Origin: Psychrobacter immobilis
Lineage (GTDB): Bacteria > Pseudomonadota > Gammaproteobacteria > Pseudomonadales > Moraxellaceae
Assembly: GCF_904846235.1 (NCBI RefSeq)
Contig: NZ_CAJGZN010000022.1
Location: 1 to 33,416, forward strand
DNA: 33,416 nucleotides
Direction: 5' to 3'
Positions 1 to 8,760 of this stretch are shown piece after piece. The notes under the pieces were generated by a model that ran no database searches, was not told the DNA's origin, and worked only from the letters and a program-made list of their open reading frames with translations. How positions within the stretch are numbered: the first letter of the stretch is position 1; each line of letters starts with the position of its first letter. The translations under genes and the position numbers were made by a program.

Positions 1-1
1 C

Positions 2-118
2 TTTGCTGACGACAATAGCGCGATGGCCCCACCTGATCCCTTCCCGAACTCAGAAGTGAAACATCGTAGCGCCAATGGTAGTGTGGTTCGCCCATGTGAG
101 AGTAGGTCATCGTCAGCT
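2..118 (+). rRNA. rrf: 5S ribosomal RNA
   Basis: This is a 5S rRNA by its conserved internal sequence: the CCCGAACTCAGAAGTGAA block at about 43-60 and the CCATGTGAGAGTAGG block at about 92-106. The ends pair with each other: GCTGACGA at about 5-12 is complementary to TCGTCAGC at 110-117, forming helix I. The length of about 117 nt is normal. It presumably ends an rRNA operon whose 16S and 23S genes lie to the left, outside the window. The exact ends are uncertain by a few bases. Confidence 0.95.
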
Positions 119-134
119 CTCTATTCTGAAATAT

Positions 135-165
135 CCCCCGACATTAGCTTGTCGGGGGTTTTTCT
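135..165 (+). terminator. Intrinsic terminator of the rRNA operon
   Basis: A perfect 9-bp stem, CCCCCGACA (135-143) with TGTCGGGGG (150-158), has a 6-nt loop and is followed by TTTTTTCTTTG. It lies 17 nt past the 5S 3' end, as expected for the end of an rrn operon. Confidence 0.93.
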
Positions 166-301
166 TTGTCGTAGGTTTGGTGACGGTGCTAGGTGCTGGA
201 TGCTTTGATCAAAAATTCAAATTTTCCTACGAACTAGCTTGGTGTGATATGATTTATTCACTTCTAAAATCTTCTATTTGTAATTTACTTTGGAGCATAT
301 T

Positions 302-649
302 ATGGGCGTTTCACTCTACTATACTGCTGAACGTTCTACTCTCTTGACTCAACAGGAGCAAGAGAAAGTTGCATCAATAGTCGATGAGTATAATGAAAAC
401 TTTGAGCATGCAGATGATGCAGAGACTTTCGATCTCTATGCATATGATGATAGTGAGTCAGAGGTCATATTAGCAGGAGCTACAAAGCTACCTGCTAGTA
501 TGGATGTAAAAGATCTTATGTATACCTTAGAGCATTGGCTACAATGTTTGACTGAGATTCGTCTTGCGGTAACTGATGCAGAATGGCATGTACATCTAGA
601 TGATAACGATGCTGTGTGGGTAGATGATAAGTGGCAAATGGAAAAGTAG
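302..649 (+). CDS. Small acidic protein of unknown function
   Basis: The product is 115 residues, rich in Asp and Glu, with no signal peptide or membrane segment, so it is probably cytosolic. The ATG at 302 is chosen because TGGAG (291-295) precedes it at good spacing; an in-frame TTG at 290 overlaps that site. The N-terminus has a short aromatic patch (VSLYYTAER), and the C-terminal part is Trp- and His-containing (AEWHVHLDD, AVWVDDKW). I do not recognise the family. It stands alone between the rRNA operon and the TRAP operon and has its own terminator. It reads as a genuine gene: good start, dense coding, terminator close behind. Confidence 0.75.
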   Translation: MGVSLYYTAERSTLLTQQEQEKVASIVDEYNENFEHADDAETFDLYAYDDSESEVILAGATKLPASMDVKDLMYTLEHWLQCLTEIRLAVTDAEWHVHLDDNDAVWVDDKWQMEK

Positions 650-1029
650 CGCTTCATCGCTATTATTATTTATATAAATGCTTATATCAGTTTCTATATA
701 TTCATATGATATTTACAAAAAAAGCTCTCAACTGCGTAACAGGCTGAGAGCTTTTTTATGAGGAATTATTTTATTCTGCTTACTTTTTACTATTATCTAT
801 ATAGACAATCCAAGTATTAAGATTATATCTATAATATGAATATATCCTTTAGAACATGCTAAAAATGATTTGACTTCTATCATTATAGCTGCTGATTTTG
901 AACTGTACTTTTATTACAGGTATGTAAAAAATATATCTAAACCTTGTAGCCAATTTAATCTAGGATGAGTCAAATTGTCTGCTCGTAATACCTTACTCTT
1001 ATTCTCATAATTATCAAAAGGAATTGATA
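650..1029. other. 380-bp intergenic region before the TRAP operon
   Basis: The left third holds the terminator at 719-757. The rest is AT-rich, has no convincing ORF, and must carry the TRAP operon promoter and leader. TTGACT at 870-875 resembles a -35 box but has only a poor -10 (TGATTT) at normal spacing, so I do not call a promoter. No tRNA or riboswitch fold was recognised. Confidence 0.6.
719..757 (+). terminator. Intrinsic terminator after the small acidic gene
   Basis: AAGCTCTCA (722-730) pairs with TGAGAGCTT (744-752) across a 13-nt loop and is followed by a T run to 757. An A run before the stem would also let it work on the minus strand. Confidence 0.88.
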
Positions 1030-2088
1030 ATGAAGTTAGCTCCTCTTTTTTCAATTGGTGCTTTAGCCGCTATTAGCCTTCTTGGCTGTTCTAACCAGTC
1101 TGCTGATACGACTGATGGTTCATCAGCTACTTCTCAAGAAACTACCGTACTAAGGTTTTCACATTTTTGGCCAGCAACCTCATCTATCAGTAAAGAAGTC
1201 TTCGAGCCTTGGGCAAAACAGATAGAAACAGATTCTGACGGCCGTCTAGAAGTTGAGCTATATCCATCAGCGGGTCTTGCTAAAGCAGACGTTACTTATG
1301 AATCTGCTGCCAAAGGTACGATCGATATCGGTTCACAAGCGCATGGTTATACCAACGGTCGCTTTCCTTTGACTCAGATTACTGAACTTCCAGGTTTATC
1401 AAATTCAGCAACCCAAATGGGCTGTATGCTACAGACCTTATATGATGACGGTACTTTAGCAGGTGAATACGAAGACTCACATTTATTATTTATGTACGGG
1501 GCTGGACCTGGGGCGCTTCATACAACTGATAAGCTAATTCGAACACCTGAAGACATGAAAGGTATGCGTATTCGCCGTCCTTCAGCTGTTGCTGGCGATA
1601 TTATTGAAAGCGCTGGTGCTTCGCCAGTAGGTTTACCTGCTAATGATATGTATACCTCGTTACAGCGCGGCGTTGTTGATGGTTTAAGCTTCCCGTGGGA
1701 GGCGGTAACAGCATTTAAGATTGATGAGATTACCAAATATCATACCAATATTCCTTTCTATAGTTCAGCGCTTATGGTCACGATGAACAAGGATAAATAC
1801 GACAATTTACCTGATGATTTAAAACAAGTTTTGGATAAAAACTCAGGAATGGCGTTGGCCAGTAAAGTTGGTGAAGTATTTGATAAGCATGACCAGATGG
1901 CAATTCAAGCTGCTAAAGATAAAGGTGATGAAATTGTCGAGATTCCTGATCCGCTAAATGATCCAGATTGGAAAGGGCCACTTGAAAGAGGAACCCAAAA
2001 ATATCTAAGTGATGTTAACGCTTTGGGTTTAGATGCTGATGGCGTCTATGATAAAGCAAAAGCTGCCAGTGCTGCCTGTAAGGTCTAA
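1030..2088 (+). CDS. dctP: TRAP transporter solute-binding lipoprotein, DctP family
   Basis: Substrate-capturing subunit of a tripartite ATP-independent periplasmic (TRAP) transporter, 352 residues, normal for the family. The first 20 residues form a lipoprotein signal ending in the lipobox LLGC (17-20), so it is probably anchored by Cys20, which is less usual than a free periplasmic DctP. The GMRIRRP segment (179-185) is where DctP proteins carry the arginine that binds the ligand carboxylate; the GVVDGLSFPWEA block (214-225) is also typical. The start at ATG 1030 follows AAAGGA (1017-1022). dctQ and dctM follow immediately. The ligand is probably an organic acid but cannot be named from sequence. 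Confidence 0.93.
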   Translation: MKLAPLFSIGALAAISLLGCSNQSADTTDGSSATSQETTVLRFSHFWPATSSISKEVFEPWAKQIETDSDGRLEVELYPSAGLAKADVTYESAAKGTIDIGSQAHGYTNGRFPLTQITELPGLSNSATQMGCMLQTLYDDGTLAGEYEDSHLLFMYGAGPGALHTTDKLIRTPEDMKGMRIRRPSAVAGDIIESAGASPVGLPANDMYTSLQRGVVDGLSFPWEAVTAFKIDEITKYHTNIPFYSSALMVTMNKDKYDNLPDDLKQVLDKNSGMALASKVGEVFDKHDQMAIQAAKDKGDEIVEIPDPLNDPDWKGPLERGTQKYLSDVNALGLDADGVYDKAKAASAACKV

Positions 2089-2106
2089 CCTAATTGGAGG
2101 TGTCAC

Positions 2107-2634
2107 ATGGCATTTTTAGTCAAGCTCAGTGTTTTAATCTCTAGATTATGCCAGTTCATCGGTGGGGTGAGTCTCATTATCATCGTCCTAACCACCATGC
2201 TCGACGTCGTCGCACGCTACATATTCAAACTCACCGGCGGTGAGTTTGGCTTTACCGTCAAAGGCAGTGTAGAGATCGTCTCCTACTTCATGCTATTTGC
2301 ATTACTAGCTGCCTTTGCCGCGTTTGTCGAACGCTCACAAATCATCGTCGATGTCTTCACCCAGAAAATGCCACAGTCTATCAAAGGCTACCTTATGGGT
2401 ATCTTTATGATGGGCTTCTTTGTCATCGGCATCGTCTTCTCATGGGGACTCTACGAGAGCGCCATTGATGCCTTAGAGTATGGCAAAGTCACCCAAGACC
2501 TTCGAATATCTATGATGCCTATCTATATGGTTAGTGCATTCTTAAGCATCCTACTGGCCATTCGCTCATTGATCGAATCCATCAACATCTTTAAGACAGG
2601 CGAATTCTTTGACGCCGAGGAGACAGGCGCATGA
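2107..2634 (+). CDS. dctQ: TRAP transporter small permease, DctQ family
   Basis: Small membrane subunit of the TRAP transporter, 175 residues with four hydrophobic segments at about 14-36, 56-75, 95-118 and 133-152, the DctQ pattern. It pairs with DctM to form the sodium-driven permease. The start follows GGAGG (2097-2101), 18 bp after dctP, and its last four bases overlap the dctM start (ATGA), implying coupled translation. Base composition differs sharply from dctP: bases 2161-2220 are 34/60 G+C with many C-ending codons, against 22/60 in dctP 1801-1860. Confidence 0.92.
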   Translation: MAFLVKLSVLISRLCQFIGGVSLIIIVLTTMLDVVARYIFKLTGGEFGFTVKGSVEIVSYFMLFALLAAFAAFVERSQIIVDVFTQKMPQSIKGYLMGIFMMGFFVIGIVFSWGLYESAIDALEYGKVTQDLRISMMPIYMVSAFLSILLAIRSLIESINIFKTGEFFDAEETGA

Positions 2635-3920
2635 GTCCAGAAATTATCGGTGCGATTGGCCTAGTTGTCATGATTCTGCTTGTCGTCTTACGAGTGCCTG
2701 TTGCACTTGCCATGTTAGGGGTGGGTCTAGTCGGTTTCGGTGCAGTGACAGCGCCTAGTGGTGCTCTGCAAATGCTCAAAGACATCCCAGTCGATGTCTT
2801 AGCAAAGTATGACTTTAGTGCCATTCCCTTATTTATTCTTATGGGCGTGTTTGCCACTCACTCAGGCATGGCAGGTAAACTCTTTGAAGCCACTCGGACC
2901 ATATTTGGCGGAGTACGGGGTAGTCTTGGTATTGCTGGTATCGGTTCATCCGGTATCTTTGCCTCTATCTCAGGCTCATCACTCGCCACTGCCTCTACCA
3001 TGACCAAAGTGGCCTTACCGCAAATGGAGAAGTACGGTTATCAGCCAGGCTTTGCCTGCGGTATCTTAGCCGCTGGTGGTACGCTTGGTATCATGATTCC
3101 GCCCAGTATCGCGCTACTGGTCTATGCCATCTTAACTCAGCAGTCAGTAGGTGACATGTTCATCGCTGGTTTCCTACCCGGTATGCTCGGTATGGTGATG
3201 TACTCACTTACCGTCATGGTGATGGTACGCTGGAAACCACATTTAGCAAAACGTGGTGAGAAAACCACGTGGAAAGCCAAGCTACTGTCACTTACGGGTT
3301 TGATACCATTTAGCTTTATCTTTATTGTGATTATTGCTGGTATCTTCTTTGGGCTATTTACCCCAACAGAAGGCGCCGCAGTAGGAGCGTTTGTCTCTTG
3401 GGCTTATGCCTTTGCTAAAGGTATGCGTTTAGATGGCCTTAAACAGTCACTGATCGAGACACTAGCGCTCTCTGCAGTGGTGTTCTTTATGCTACTGGGT
3501 GCAGAGGCATTGGGGTATTTTATCTCAGTCTCACGCTTGTCTTATACCTTGGCATCTTGGATTGGTGGGTTGGCAGTCAGTCCAATGATTGTCTTAATCT
3601 GTATTCTGTTCATGTACTTCCTATTAGGACTGTTTATGGATGCCTTAGCGATGCTAGTAATCACAATACCTGTGGTATATCCAATCATTCTAGCGTTAGG
3701 GTTTGATCCGGTCTGGTTTGGTATCATTGCGGTATTGACGGTGGAGCTTGGTTTGATTACGCCGCCGATGGGGATGAATATCTTTGTGATTAAGGCGATG
3801 GCACCGCATATTAAGCTGAGTGATATGTTCCGCGGGGTGGCTCCATTCATTGTCTCTGATGTGATTCGTTTGGTTATTTTGGTGATGTTCCCTGCCATCT
3901 CGCTTGTACTGCTCGGGTAA
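2631..3920 (+). CDS. dctM: TRAP transporter large permease, DctM family
   Basis: Large translocating subunit of the TRAP transporter, 429 residues with about a dozen hydrophobic segments, the usual DctM length. Family features seen include the Gly/Ser-rich segment SGSSLATASTMTKVALP at about residues 113-129, the GILAAGGTLGIMIPPS motif around 144-159, and PTEGAAVGAF near 246-255, all typical of the IT/DctM superfamily. It overlaps dctQ by 4 bp. The first half shares the C-rich codon choice of dctQ, while the last third becomes G/T-rich (for example 3721-3780). A terminator follows at 3959. Confidence 0.94.
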   Translation: MSPEIIGAIGLVVMILLVVLRVPVALAMLGVGLVGFGAVTAPSGALQMLKDIPVDVLAKYDFSAIPLFILMGVFATHSGMAGKLFEATRTIFGGVRGSLGIAGIGSSGIFASISGSSLATASTMTKVALPQMEKYGYQPGFACGILAAGGTLGIMIPPSIALLVYAILTQQSVGDMFIAGFLPGMLGMVMYSLTVMVMVRWKPHLAKRGEKTTWKAKLLSLTGLIPFSFIFIVIIAGIFFGLFTPTEGAAVGAFVSWAYAFAKGMRLDGLKQSLIETLALSAVVFFMLLGAEALGYFISVSRLSYTLASWIGGLAVSPMIVLICILFMYFLLGLFMDALAMLVITIPVVYPIILALGFDPVWFGIIAVLTVELGLITPPMGMNIFVIKAMAPHIKLSDMFRGVAPFIVSDVIRLVILVMFPAISLVLLG

Positions 3921-3958
3921 GCTGAACCTAAATCCTCATGTATAACGTTATTGTATGA

Positions 3959-3993
3959 AGCCATATTGCTAATAAAGCAGTGTGGCTTTTTTA
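3959..3993 (+). terminator. Intrinsic terminator of the TRAP operon
   Basis: AGCCATATTGCT (3959-3970) pairs with AGCAGTGTGGCT (3976-3987) as a 12-bp stem with two G-U pairs and a 5-nt loop, followed by TTTTTT. Confidence 0.88.
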
Positions 3994-4154
3994 TTGGCTG
4001 ATATTTTGACTAAGAATTAAGAGAGGGCAGTTTTACAAAATCACAATATGCGGTGCTGCGTGTTGGTAACTTTTCTTAGTGTTATAAAGGCTTATGAATG
4101 TAGTAAACTGGTTTTCATTCGTTTTCCTATATAACTTTATAAGTAGAGATAGTC

Positions 4155-5207
4155 ATGGCTGTCGATTTTAGTAATACGCTCATCGTCGCAATTTCTGCAA
4201 CGGCACTTTTTGATTTGACTGAGTCAGAAAACTATTTGCTAGAGCTGCTAGAGCAACGACCTACAAGTGCTATAAAAGAATTTAGGGAGTACATGACCGA
4301 GCGTGAAAATGATCCCTTGAATATTGGTGCAGGTTATCCGCTAATTAAAGCGTTACTAAACCTAAATAAGTATTCTGATAATAGTGACGGACAAGATTCA
4401 GATATTGAAACACCATTGGTCGAAGTCGTTATCGTCTCAAAAAGTAGTCCAGACACTGGCATTCAGGTGCTTAATGCAATTCTAGAACATGATATTAATA
4501 TCTCCCGTTCTGCTTTTGTTTCAGGTAGCCCTGTTGCGCCTTATATCAAAGACTTTAATGTTGATCTGTTCTTGACCACCAATCGCGACGATGCCCAGCA
4601 AGTTGCGGATGCCAATATCTGTGCCTGTGCCATACTAGACGCTACGCCTGTGAATACTTATGAGCTGGATACTGAGCAGCTGCGTATTGCCTTTGATGGG
4701 GATGCAGTGCTTTTTGATGATTCAGGTGAACTGCTATACAAACAAAAAGGGCTACGAGCCTTTCATGATCGTGAAGTACAAATGCGTGATTTACCGATTG
4801 AAAAAGGTCCTTACGCTGAATTATTGATTAAATTATCAAATCTGCAAGAGCGCCTACCTGCTGATCTAAAATACTCGCCAATAAAAATTGCGCTGGTGAC
4901 CGCGCGTAATGCACCAGCTGACTTGCGTGCTATTAAGACATTGCGAGAGTGGGGCGTGAATGTTGATATGGCGTTTTTTTTGGGAGGACTAGAGAAAACA
5001 GCGGTACTCAGAACATTTGCGCCGCATATCTTCTTTGATGATTCAATCAAGCATATCGATGCGGCACGTCGCTTTATTCCTACGGCCTTGGTTCCTTATC
5101 ATTCGACGTCATTATTGCATGGTGATAACTATCTCACTGCTGATGAGGATGCATCACTGTTGTCGTTCAAACCTGCTGTGCGTCCCTTGTTTGCTGTAAA
5201 TCACTAA
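4155..5207 (+). CDS. 5'-nucleotidase, cytosolic NT5C1-like family
   Basis: Predicted cytosolic enzyme that dephosphorylates nucleoside 5'-monophosphates. The 350-residue protein matches the bacterial 5'-nucleotidase family related to eukaryotic cytosolic 5'-nucleotidase I. Landmarks are FDGDAVLF (180-187), VTARNAPAD (about 249-257) and, further on, AFFLGGLEK and PHIFFDDS, which are the conserved blocks of this family; the Asp-rich ones are presumed metal and phosphate sites of a HAD-like fold. There is no signal peptide. ATG 4155 follows a weak AGAGATAG. The rhomboid gene begins 40 bp downstream with no terminator between, so the two are probably co-transcribed. Confidence 0.85.
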   Translation: MAVDFSNTLIVAISATALFDLTESENYLLELLEQRPTSAIKEFREYMTERENDPLNIGAGYPLIKALLNLNKYSDNSDGQDSDIETPLVEVVIVSKSSPDTGIQVLNAILEHDINISRSAFVSGSPVAPYIKDFNVDLFLTTNRDDAQQVADANICACAILDATPVNTYELDTEQLRIAFDGDAVLFDDSGELLYKQKGLRAFHDREVQMRDLPIEKGPYAELLIKLSNLQERLPADLKYSPIKIALVTARNAPADLRAIKTLREWGVNVDMAFFLGGLEKTAVLRTFAPHIFFDDSIKHIDAARRFIPTALVPYHSTSLLHGDNYLTADEDASLLSFKPAVRPLFAVNH

Positions 5208-5247
5208 GTAGGCATAAAAAATCTAGGTAATAAGGATAGGATGGTAT

Positions 5248-5853
5248 ATGAATTGGCAGCAATTGCTTAATTTGATTGTAGTACGAATAAAGCAGGTCAT
5301 TGGGCTGTATGCTTTTGTGCTTATACCGATGTGGGGCATGTTTTTTCTAAATGAAGTGGCCCTATTTGGTATGTGGAACATCTTTGGCATCGTACCGCGT
5401 GCTTTAGATGTGGGTAGTATTATAGGGGTGTTTGCTTCATGGACTATGCATGGCAATTTGTCGCATTTGACTGGCAATACGGTGACGCTATTACAGATTT
5501 TGTTTTTGTTTGGGCTGTTTGAGAAGAATGCTTATCGCACGGTAATTAAACTGGTGGTCGCCTCAGGACTGGTCACTTGGGTTATCGGGTCGCCATCTTC
5601 TATCCATATCGGCGCATCAGGGCTTTGTTTTGCAATGTTAGGTTATATGATAGGCGGAGCTATATTTGCGCGGCGTTGGGGTTATCTGATTGCTTGTATT
5701 GTTATGGGGACTGGTTACTGGCTGACCATTAAGCAAGGATTGATGCCGCAACAAGGTATCTCATTTGCGGCACATTTTGGTGGCTTGTGCGCTGGGCTAT
5801 TGCTAGGAGCTAATTCAAAGCATACTTATTCAGCCGCTTCTCAACGCTATTAA
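5248..5853 (+). CDS. Rhomboid-family intramembrane serine protease
   Basis: Multi-spanning membrane protein of 201 residues that should cut transmembrane substrates inside the lipid bilayer. The catalytic dyad is visible: Ser124 in GASG (122-125) and His176 in AAHFGG (174-179). The HGNLSHLTGN motif (68-77) is the rhomboid HxxxHxxxN block in segment 2. All active-site landmarks are present, so it should be active. The start at 5248 has AGGATAGG (5233-5240) upstream; the ATG at 5241 is out of frame. It follows the 5'-nucleotidase gene by 40 bp. Its substrate is unknown. Confidence 0.92.
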   Translation: MNWQQLLNLIVVRIKQVIGLYAFVLIPMWGMFFLNEVALFGMWNIFGIVPRALDVGSIIGVFASWTMHGNLSHLTGNTVTLLQILFLFGLFEKNAYRTVIKLVVASGLVTWVIGSPSSIHIGASGLCFAMLGYMIGGAIFARRWGYLIACIVMGTGYWLTIKQGLMPQQGISFAAHFGGLCAGLLLGANSKHTYSAASQRY

Positions 5854-5916
5854 AAGCAACTGGATATCAGCATTTAATGAACCAGCATAATCATAACCGT
5901 ACTAAGCGTTATAGGA

Positions 5917-6465
5917 TCAGACGATTTCATCAGTACAGATTTTGATAAATAAAGGATCGTCTGTAGTCAGCTCTCGCCACGCAGTGGTCTGTTTAACATG
6001 TTCATTCACCGTCAGTGTGTTACCTTTTTCTGGTATTACGTAGTCTGCACGCGCAGGAACACTGCAATCGATAACTTGTGGAACTTTCTCTACACTTCTT
6101 CGTCTTTCAAATAAATATAAATTGAATAAATATATATTTGGGTTGTCTACTTGCACACTAGCATTTCCAGTATCAGCAGCGATAAAACGTAATATTTGTG
6201 GTTTAGCATAAGACCATGGGCGGAACCATTCCTTGCTTTCTGCTGTTTTGACAACTTCTACGCCTTCTGGCAGATCTCGCACTTGTTGACCATACCAGCT
6301 GTATTCCTGGTTTATCTGGAATGCAAACATCCCAATAGCAGCAAATAAGGGAATCAGCCATTTAGGTGCACGTTTGCCTGCCAGTTTGCTGAGGTGAGTT
6401 ATGATAAGTGCTAGTCCAGCCATACCAAATGCGGCAGCGATGGTAGCGATAAACTCAAAAAGCAT
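5917..6465 (-). CDS. Conserved membrane protein of unknown function
   Basis: The 182-residue protein has two hydrophobic segments near the N-terminus (about 5-25 and 36-52), followed by a polar domain of about 130 residues with several aromatic residues and two cysteines (about 134 and 178). No enzyme motif was recognised. AAGGAA precedes ATG 6465 at suitable spacing, so the start is sound. It is convergent with the rhomboid gene (63-bp gap, no hairpin seen) and lies downstream of the symporter pair but beyond that operon's terminator, so it is probably transcribed separately. Confidence 0.75.
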   Translation of the reverse strand: MLFEFIATIAAAFGMAGLALIITHLSKLAGKRAPKWLIPLFAAIGMFAFQINQEYSWYGQQVRDLPEGVEVVKTAESKEWFRPWSYAKPQILRFIAADTGNASVQVDNPNIYLFNLYLFERRRSVEKVPQVIDCSVPARADYVIPEKGNTLTVNEHVKQTTAWRELTTDDPLFIKICTDEIV

Positions 6466-6549
6466 AAAATATTCCTTAATGCGTTAGATGTGTCTAATTG
6501 AACCTCTTAGATAAAGTAAAAATCTAAAATTTAGTTATTATAGCTATAG

Positions 6550-6590
6550 GATAAAAAAATCACCCACAAGCAGCTACTGCCTGTGAGTGA
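6550..6590 (-). terminator. Intrinsic terminator of the DUF4212-symporter operon
   Basis: On the minus strand, a 14-bp stem (arms 6577-6590 and 6560-6573, two G-U pairs, 3-nt loop) is followed by TTTTTTTAT. It lies 37 bp past the stop of the symporter gene. Confidence 0.88.
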
Positions 6591-6626
6591 TATATAGTAA
6601 CAGAAGATATATCCTCAGTTGTGAGC

Positions 6627-8495
6627 TTAGTGGTCGACCGCACCGCCAGCGCCACGTGGAGAACGTACGCTCTCAACCAGCTCTTGAATATGTGCTGGTG
6701 GTGGCGCAGTAGCATAAGATACAGCGAATGCTACGATGAAGTTAAGCAATGCACCAACTGCACCAAATGATAGTGGTGAGATACCAAATAACCAGTACTC
6801 TTCAGTATCAGGGAAGTTCGCTGTACCACTGATGAAGAACCAACCTTTGAACATAAAGATATAGACAAGAACGACTATTAAACCAGTCAACATACCTGCA
6901 ATAGCGCCAAGATTGTTGATGCGTTTAGAGAAAATACCCATCATTAACACAGGGAACAATGAAGAGGCAGCAATACCGAAGGCCAGTGCTACGACCTGTG
7001 CGGCAAACCCTGGCGGATTCATACCTAAGTAAGTTGCTACTACAATCGCCACACCCATAGTGATACGAGCATATTTTAGCTCTTGTTTATCAGTGATATT
7101 TGGGTTTAAGTTACGTTTGATCAAGTCATGACTGATGGCTGATGAAATTGCGAGCAGTAGGCCTGCAGCGGTTGATAGTGCTGCTGCCAAACCACCTGCA
7201 GCAATCAGACCAATAACCCATGGTGGAAGCTGTGCAATTTCTGGATTCGCTAGAACTAAGATATCAGCGTTAACATCAAGCTCGTTACCTGCCCATCCAG
7301 CGTTAGCAAAACGACCATCAAGCTCTGCATCATGTGCAATACGAGCGGTTTCTACCGCTGCAGTTGCTGCAGCAACATCGCCACCGTCAGTTTGAGCAGT
7401 ATTGAGGGCGATCTGAGCAGCACCTAACCCACTATCACTGTACAACTGAATACGACCATCATTGTTTAGATCGTTATACTTGATAAGACCTGTTTCTTCC
7501 CATGTCATCATCCAGTCTGGACGTTGATCATATTCTAGAGGCGCTTCTGCAACCCCTTGTGGGTAAACGGTGTCAATTAGGTTTAGACGAGCCATAGCAC
7601 CTACTGCTGGAGCAGTAAAGTATAGTAGCGAGATAAATACCAGTGTCCAACCTGCTGTCCAACGTGCATCAGCCACTTTAGGTACAGTGAAAAAACGAAT
7701 GATAACGTGTGGTAGACCTGCTGTACCGATCATTAGCGTCAAGGTAAATAGCACCATGTTTAGCTTGTTAGGAACATCAGCCGTATAAGAGGCAAATCCT
7801 AAGTCAGTCACAACTTGGTTAAGCTTAGTCAAAATAGGGACACCTGACTCGACATGGTTTGAAAACAAACCAAGGCCTGGAATCGGGTTACCGGTCAACT
7901 CAAGTGAAATAAAGACAGCAGGAATAGTATAGGCAATCATCAGAACCACATACTGTGCAACCTGCGTATAGGTAATCCCTTTCATACCACCAAGTACGGC
8001 ATAGAAGAAGACAACAATAGCCGCAATGATAAGACCAGTACTACTCTCAACTTCTAAGAAGCGCGAGAATGCAACACCAGCACCGGTCATCTGACCGATA
8101 ACGTAAGTGGTCGATGCGGTAATCAAACAGACCACAGCAATCATAGCAGCCGTTTTTGAGTAAAAACGATCGCCGATAAAATCAGGAACCGTGAACTTAC
8201 CGAACTTACGTAAATAAGGCGCTAAAAGCATCGCTAGCAGAACGTAACCGCCAGTCCAACCCATCAAATAGGTAGAAGCGCCATAACCACTAGCAGCAAT
8301 AAGACCTGCCATTGAGATAAATGACGCCGCACTCATCCAGTCAGCAGCTGTTGCCATACCGTTAACGACCGGATGGACACCACCACCAGCAACATAAAAT
8401 TCACTGGTTGAACCAGCACGAGCCCAAATCGCGATACCGAAATAGAGAGCGAAGGATAGACCCACAAAAATAAGATTAATTACAAATTGACTCAT
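6627..8495 (-). CDS. Sodium:solute symporter large subunit (VC_2705 type, ActP-like)
   Basis: Sodium-coupled uptake permease of the SSS family, 622 residues, in the branch that works with a DUF4212 small subunit and is related to acetate permease ActP. The N-terminal half shows family landmarks such as FYVAGGGVHP (33-42), MATAADWMSAASFISMAG (47-64) and YAVLGGMKGITYTQ (165-178). Unlike plain ActP, residues about 302-425 form a long hydrophilic insert containing DLNNDGRIQ (342-350), which resembles an EF-hand loop. The C-terminus is polar. The start lies 4 bp after the DUF4212 stop, with GAGGAAT as ribosome site, so translation is coupled. Substrate is likely a short-chain carboxylate such as acetate; not provable here. 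Confidence 0.92.
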   Translation of the reverse strand: MSQFVINLIFVGLSFALYFGIAIWARAGSTSEFYVAGGGVHPVVNGMATAADWMSAASFISMAGLIAASGYGASTYLMGWTGGYVLLAMLLAPYLRKFGKFTVPDFIGDRFYSKTAAMIAVVCLITASTTYVIGQMTGAGVAFSRFLEVESSTGLIIAAIVVFFYAVLGGMKGITYTQVAQYVVLMIAYTIPAVFISLELTGNPIPGLGLFSNHVESGVPILTKLNQVVTDLGFASYTADVPNKLNMVLFTLTLMIGTAGLPHVIIRFFTVPKVADARWTAGWTLVFISLLYFTAPAVGAMARLNLIDTVYPQGVAEAPLEYDQRPDWMMTWEETGLIKYNDLNNDGRIQLYSDSGLGAAQIALNTAQTDGGDVAAATAAVETARIAHDAELDGRFANAGWAGNELDVNADILVLANPEIAQLPPWVIGLIAAGGLAAALSTAAGLLLAISSAISHDLIKRNLNPNITDKQELKYARITMGVAIVVATYLGMNPPGFAAQVVALAFGIAASSLFPVLMMGIFSKRINNLGAIAGMLTGLIVVLVYIFMFKGWFFISGTANFPDTEEYWLFGISPLSFGAVGALLNFIVAFAVSYATAPPPAHIQELVESVRSPRGAGGAVDH

Positions 8496-8499
8496 GGGG

Positions 8500-8760
8500 C
8501 TATTCCTCGTCTACGCCATATTGTTTGTCTAACTTATTCATACGCCAAGCGTAAAAGAAAATTAGGATGATAAATATACCAATGGATCCTTGCTGAGCAA
8601 ACCAAAAGCCCAGATCAGTACCACCGATTTTGATACCAGCTAACAATGGACGAAACAAGATACCAAAGCCATATGAGCATAGCGCCCAAACAACCAAGCT
8701 GCCGAGAATGAGACGAATATTGGCGCGCCAATATCCAGATGGATCGTTGTGGTTTTCCAT
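8500..8760 (-). CDS. DUF4212 sodium/solute symporter small subunit
   Basis: The 86-residue protein has two hydrophobic segments (about 14-36 and 51-69), a short charged N-terminus with the family's YWRANIRLI motif (10-18), and an acidic C-terminus. This is the DUF4212 family, which is encoded just upstream of VC_2705-type symporters and is thought to be the small subunit. AAGGAG precedes ATG 8760. It is first in a two-gene operon with the large subunit. Confidence 0.93.
   Translation of the reverse strand: MENHNDPSGYWRANIRLILGSLVVWALCSYGFGILFRPLLAGIKIGGTDLGFWFAQQGSIGIFIILIFFYAWRMNKLDKQYGVDEE

Noticed and set aside
75..347. 90-codon open frame overlapping the 5S rRNA and its terminator
   Set aside because: It crosses the 5S gene and a strong terminator and has no plausible domain.
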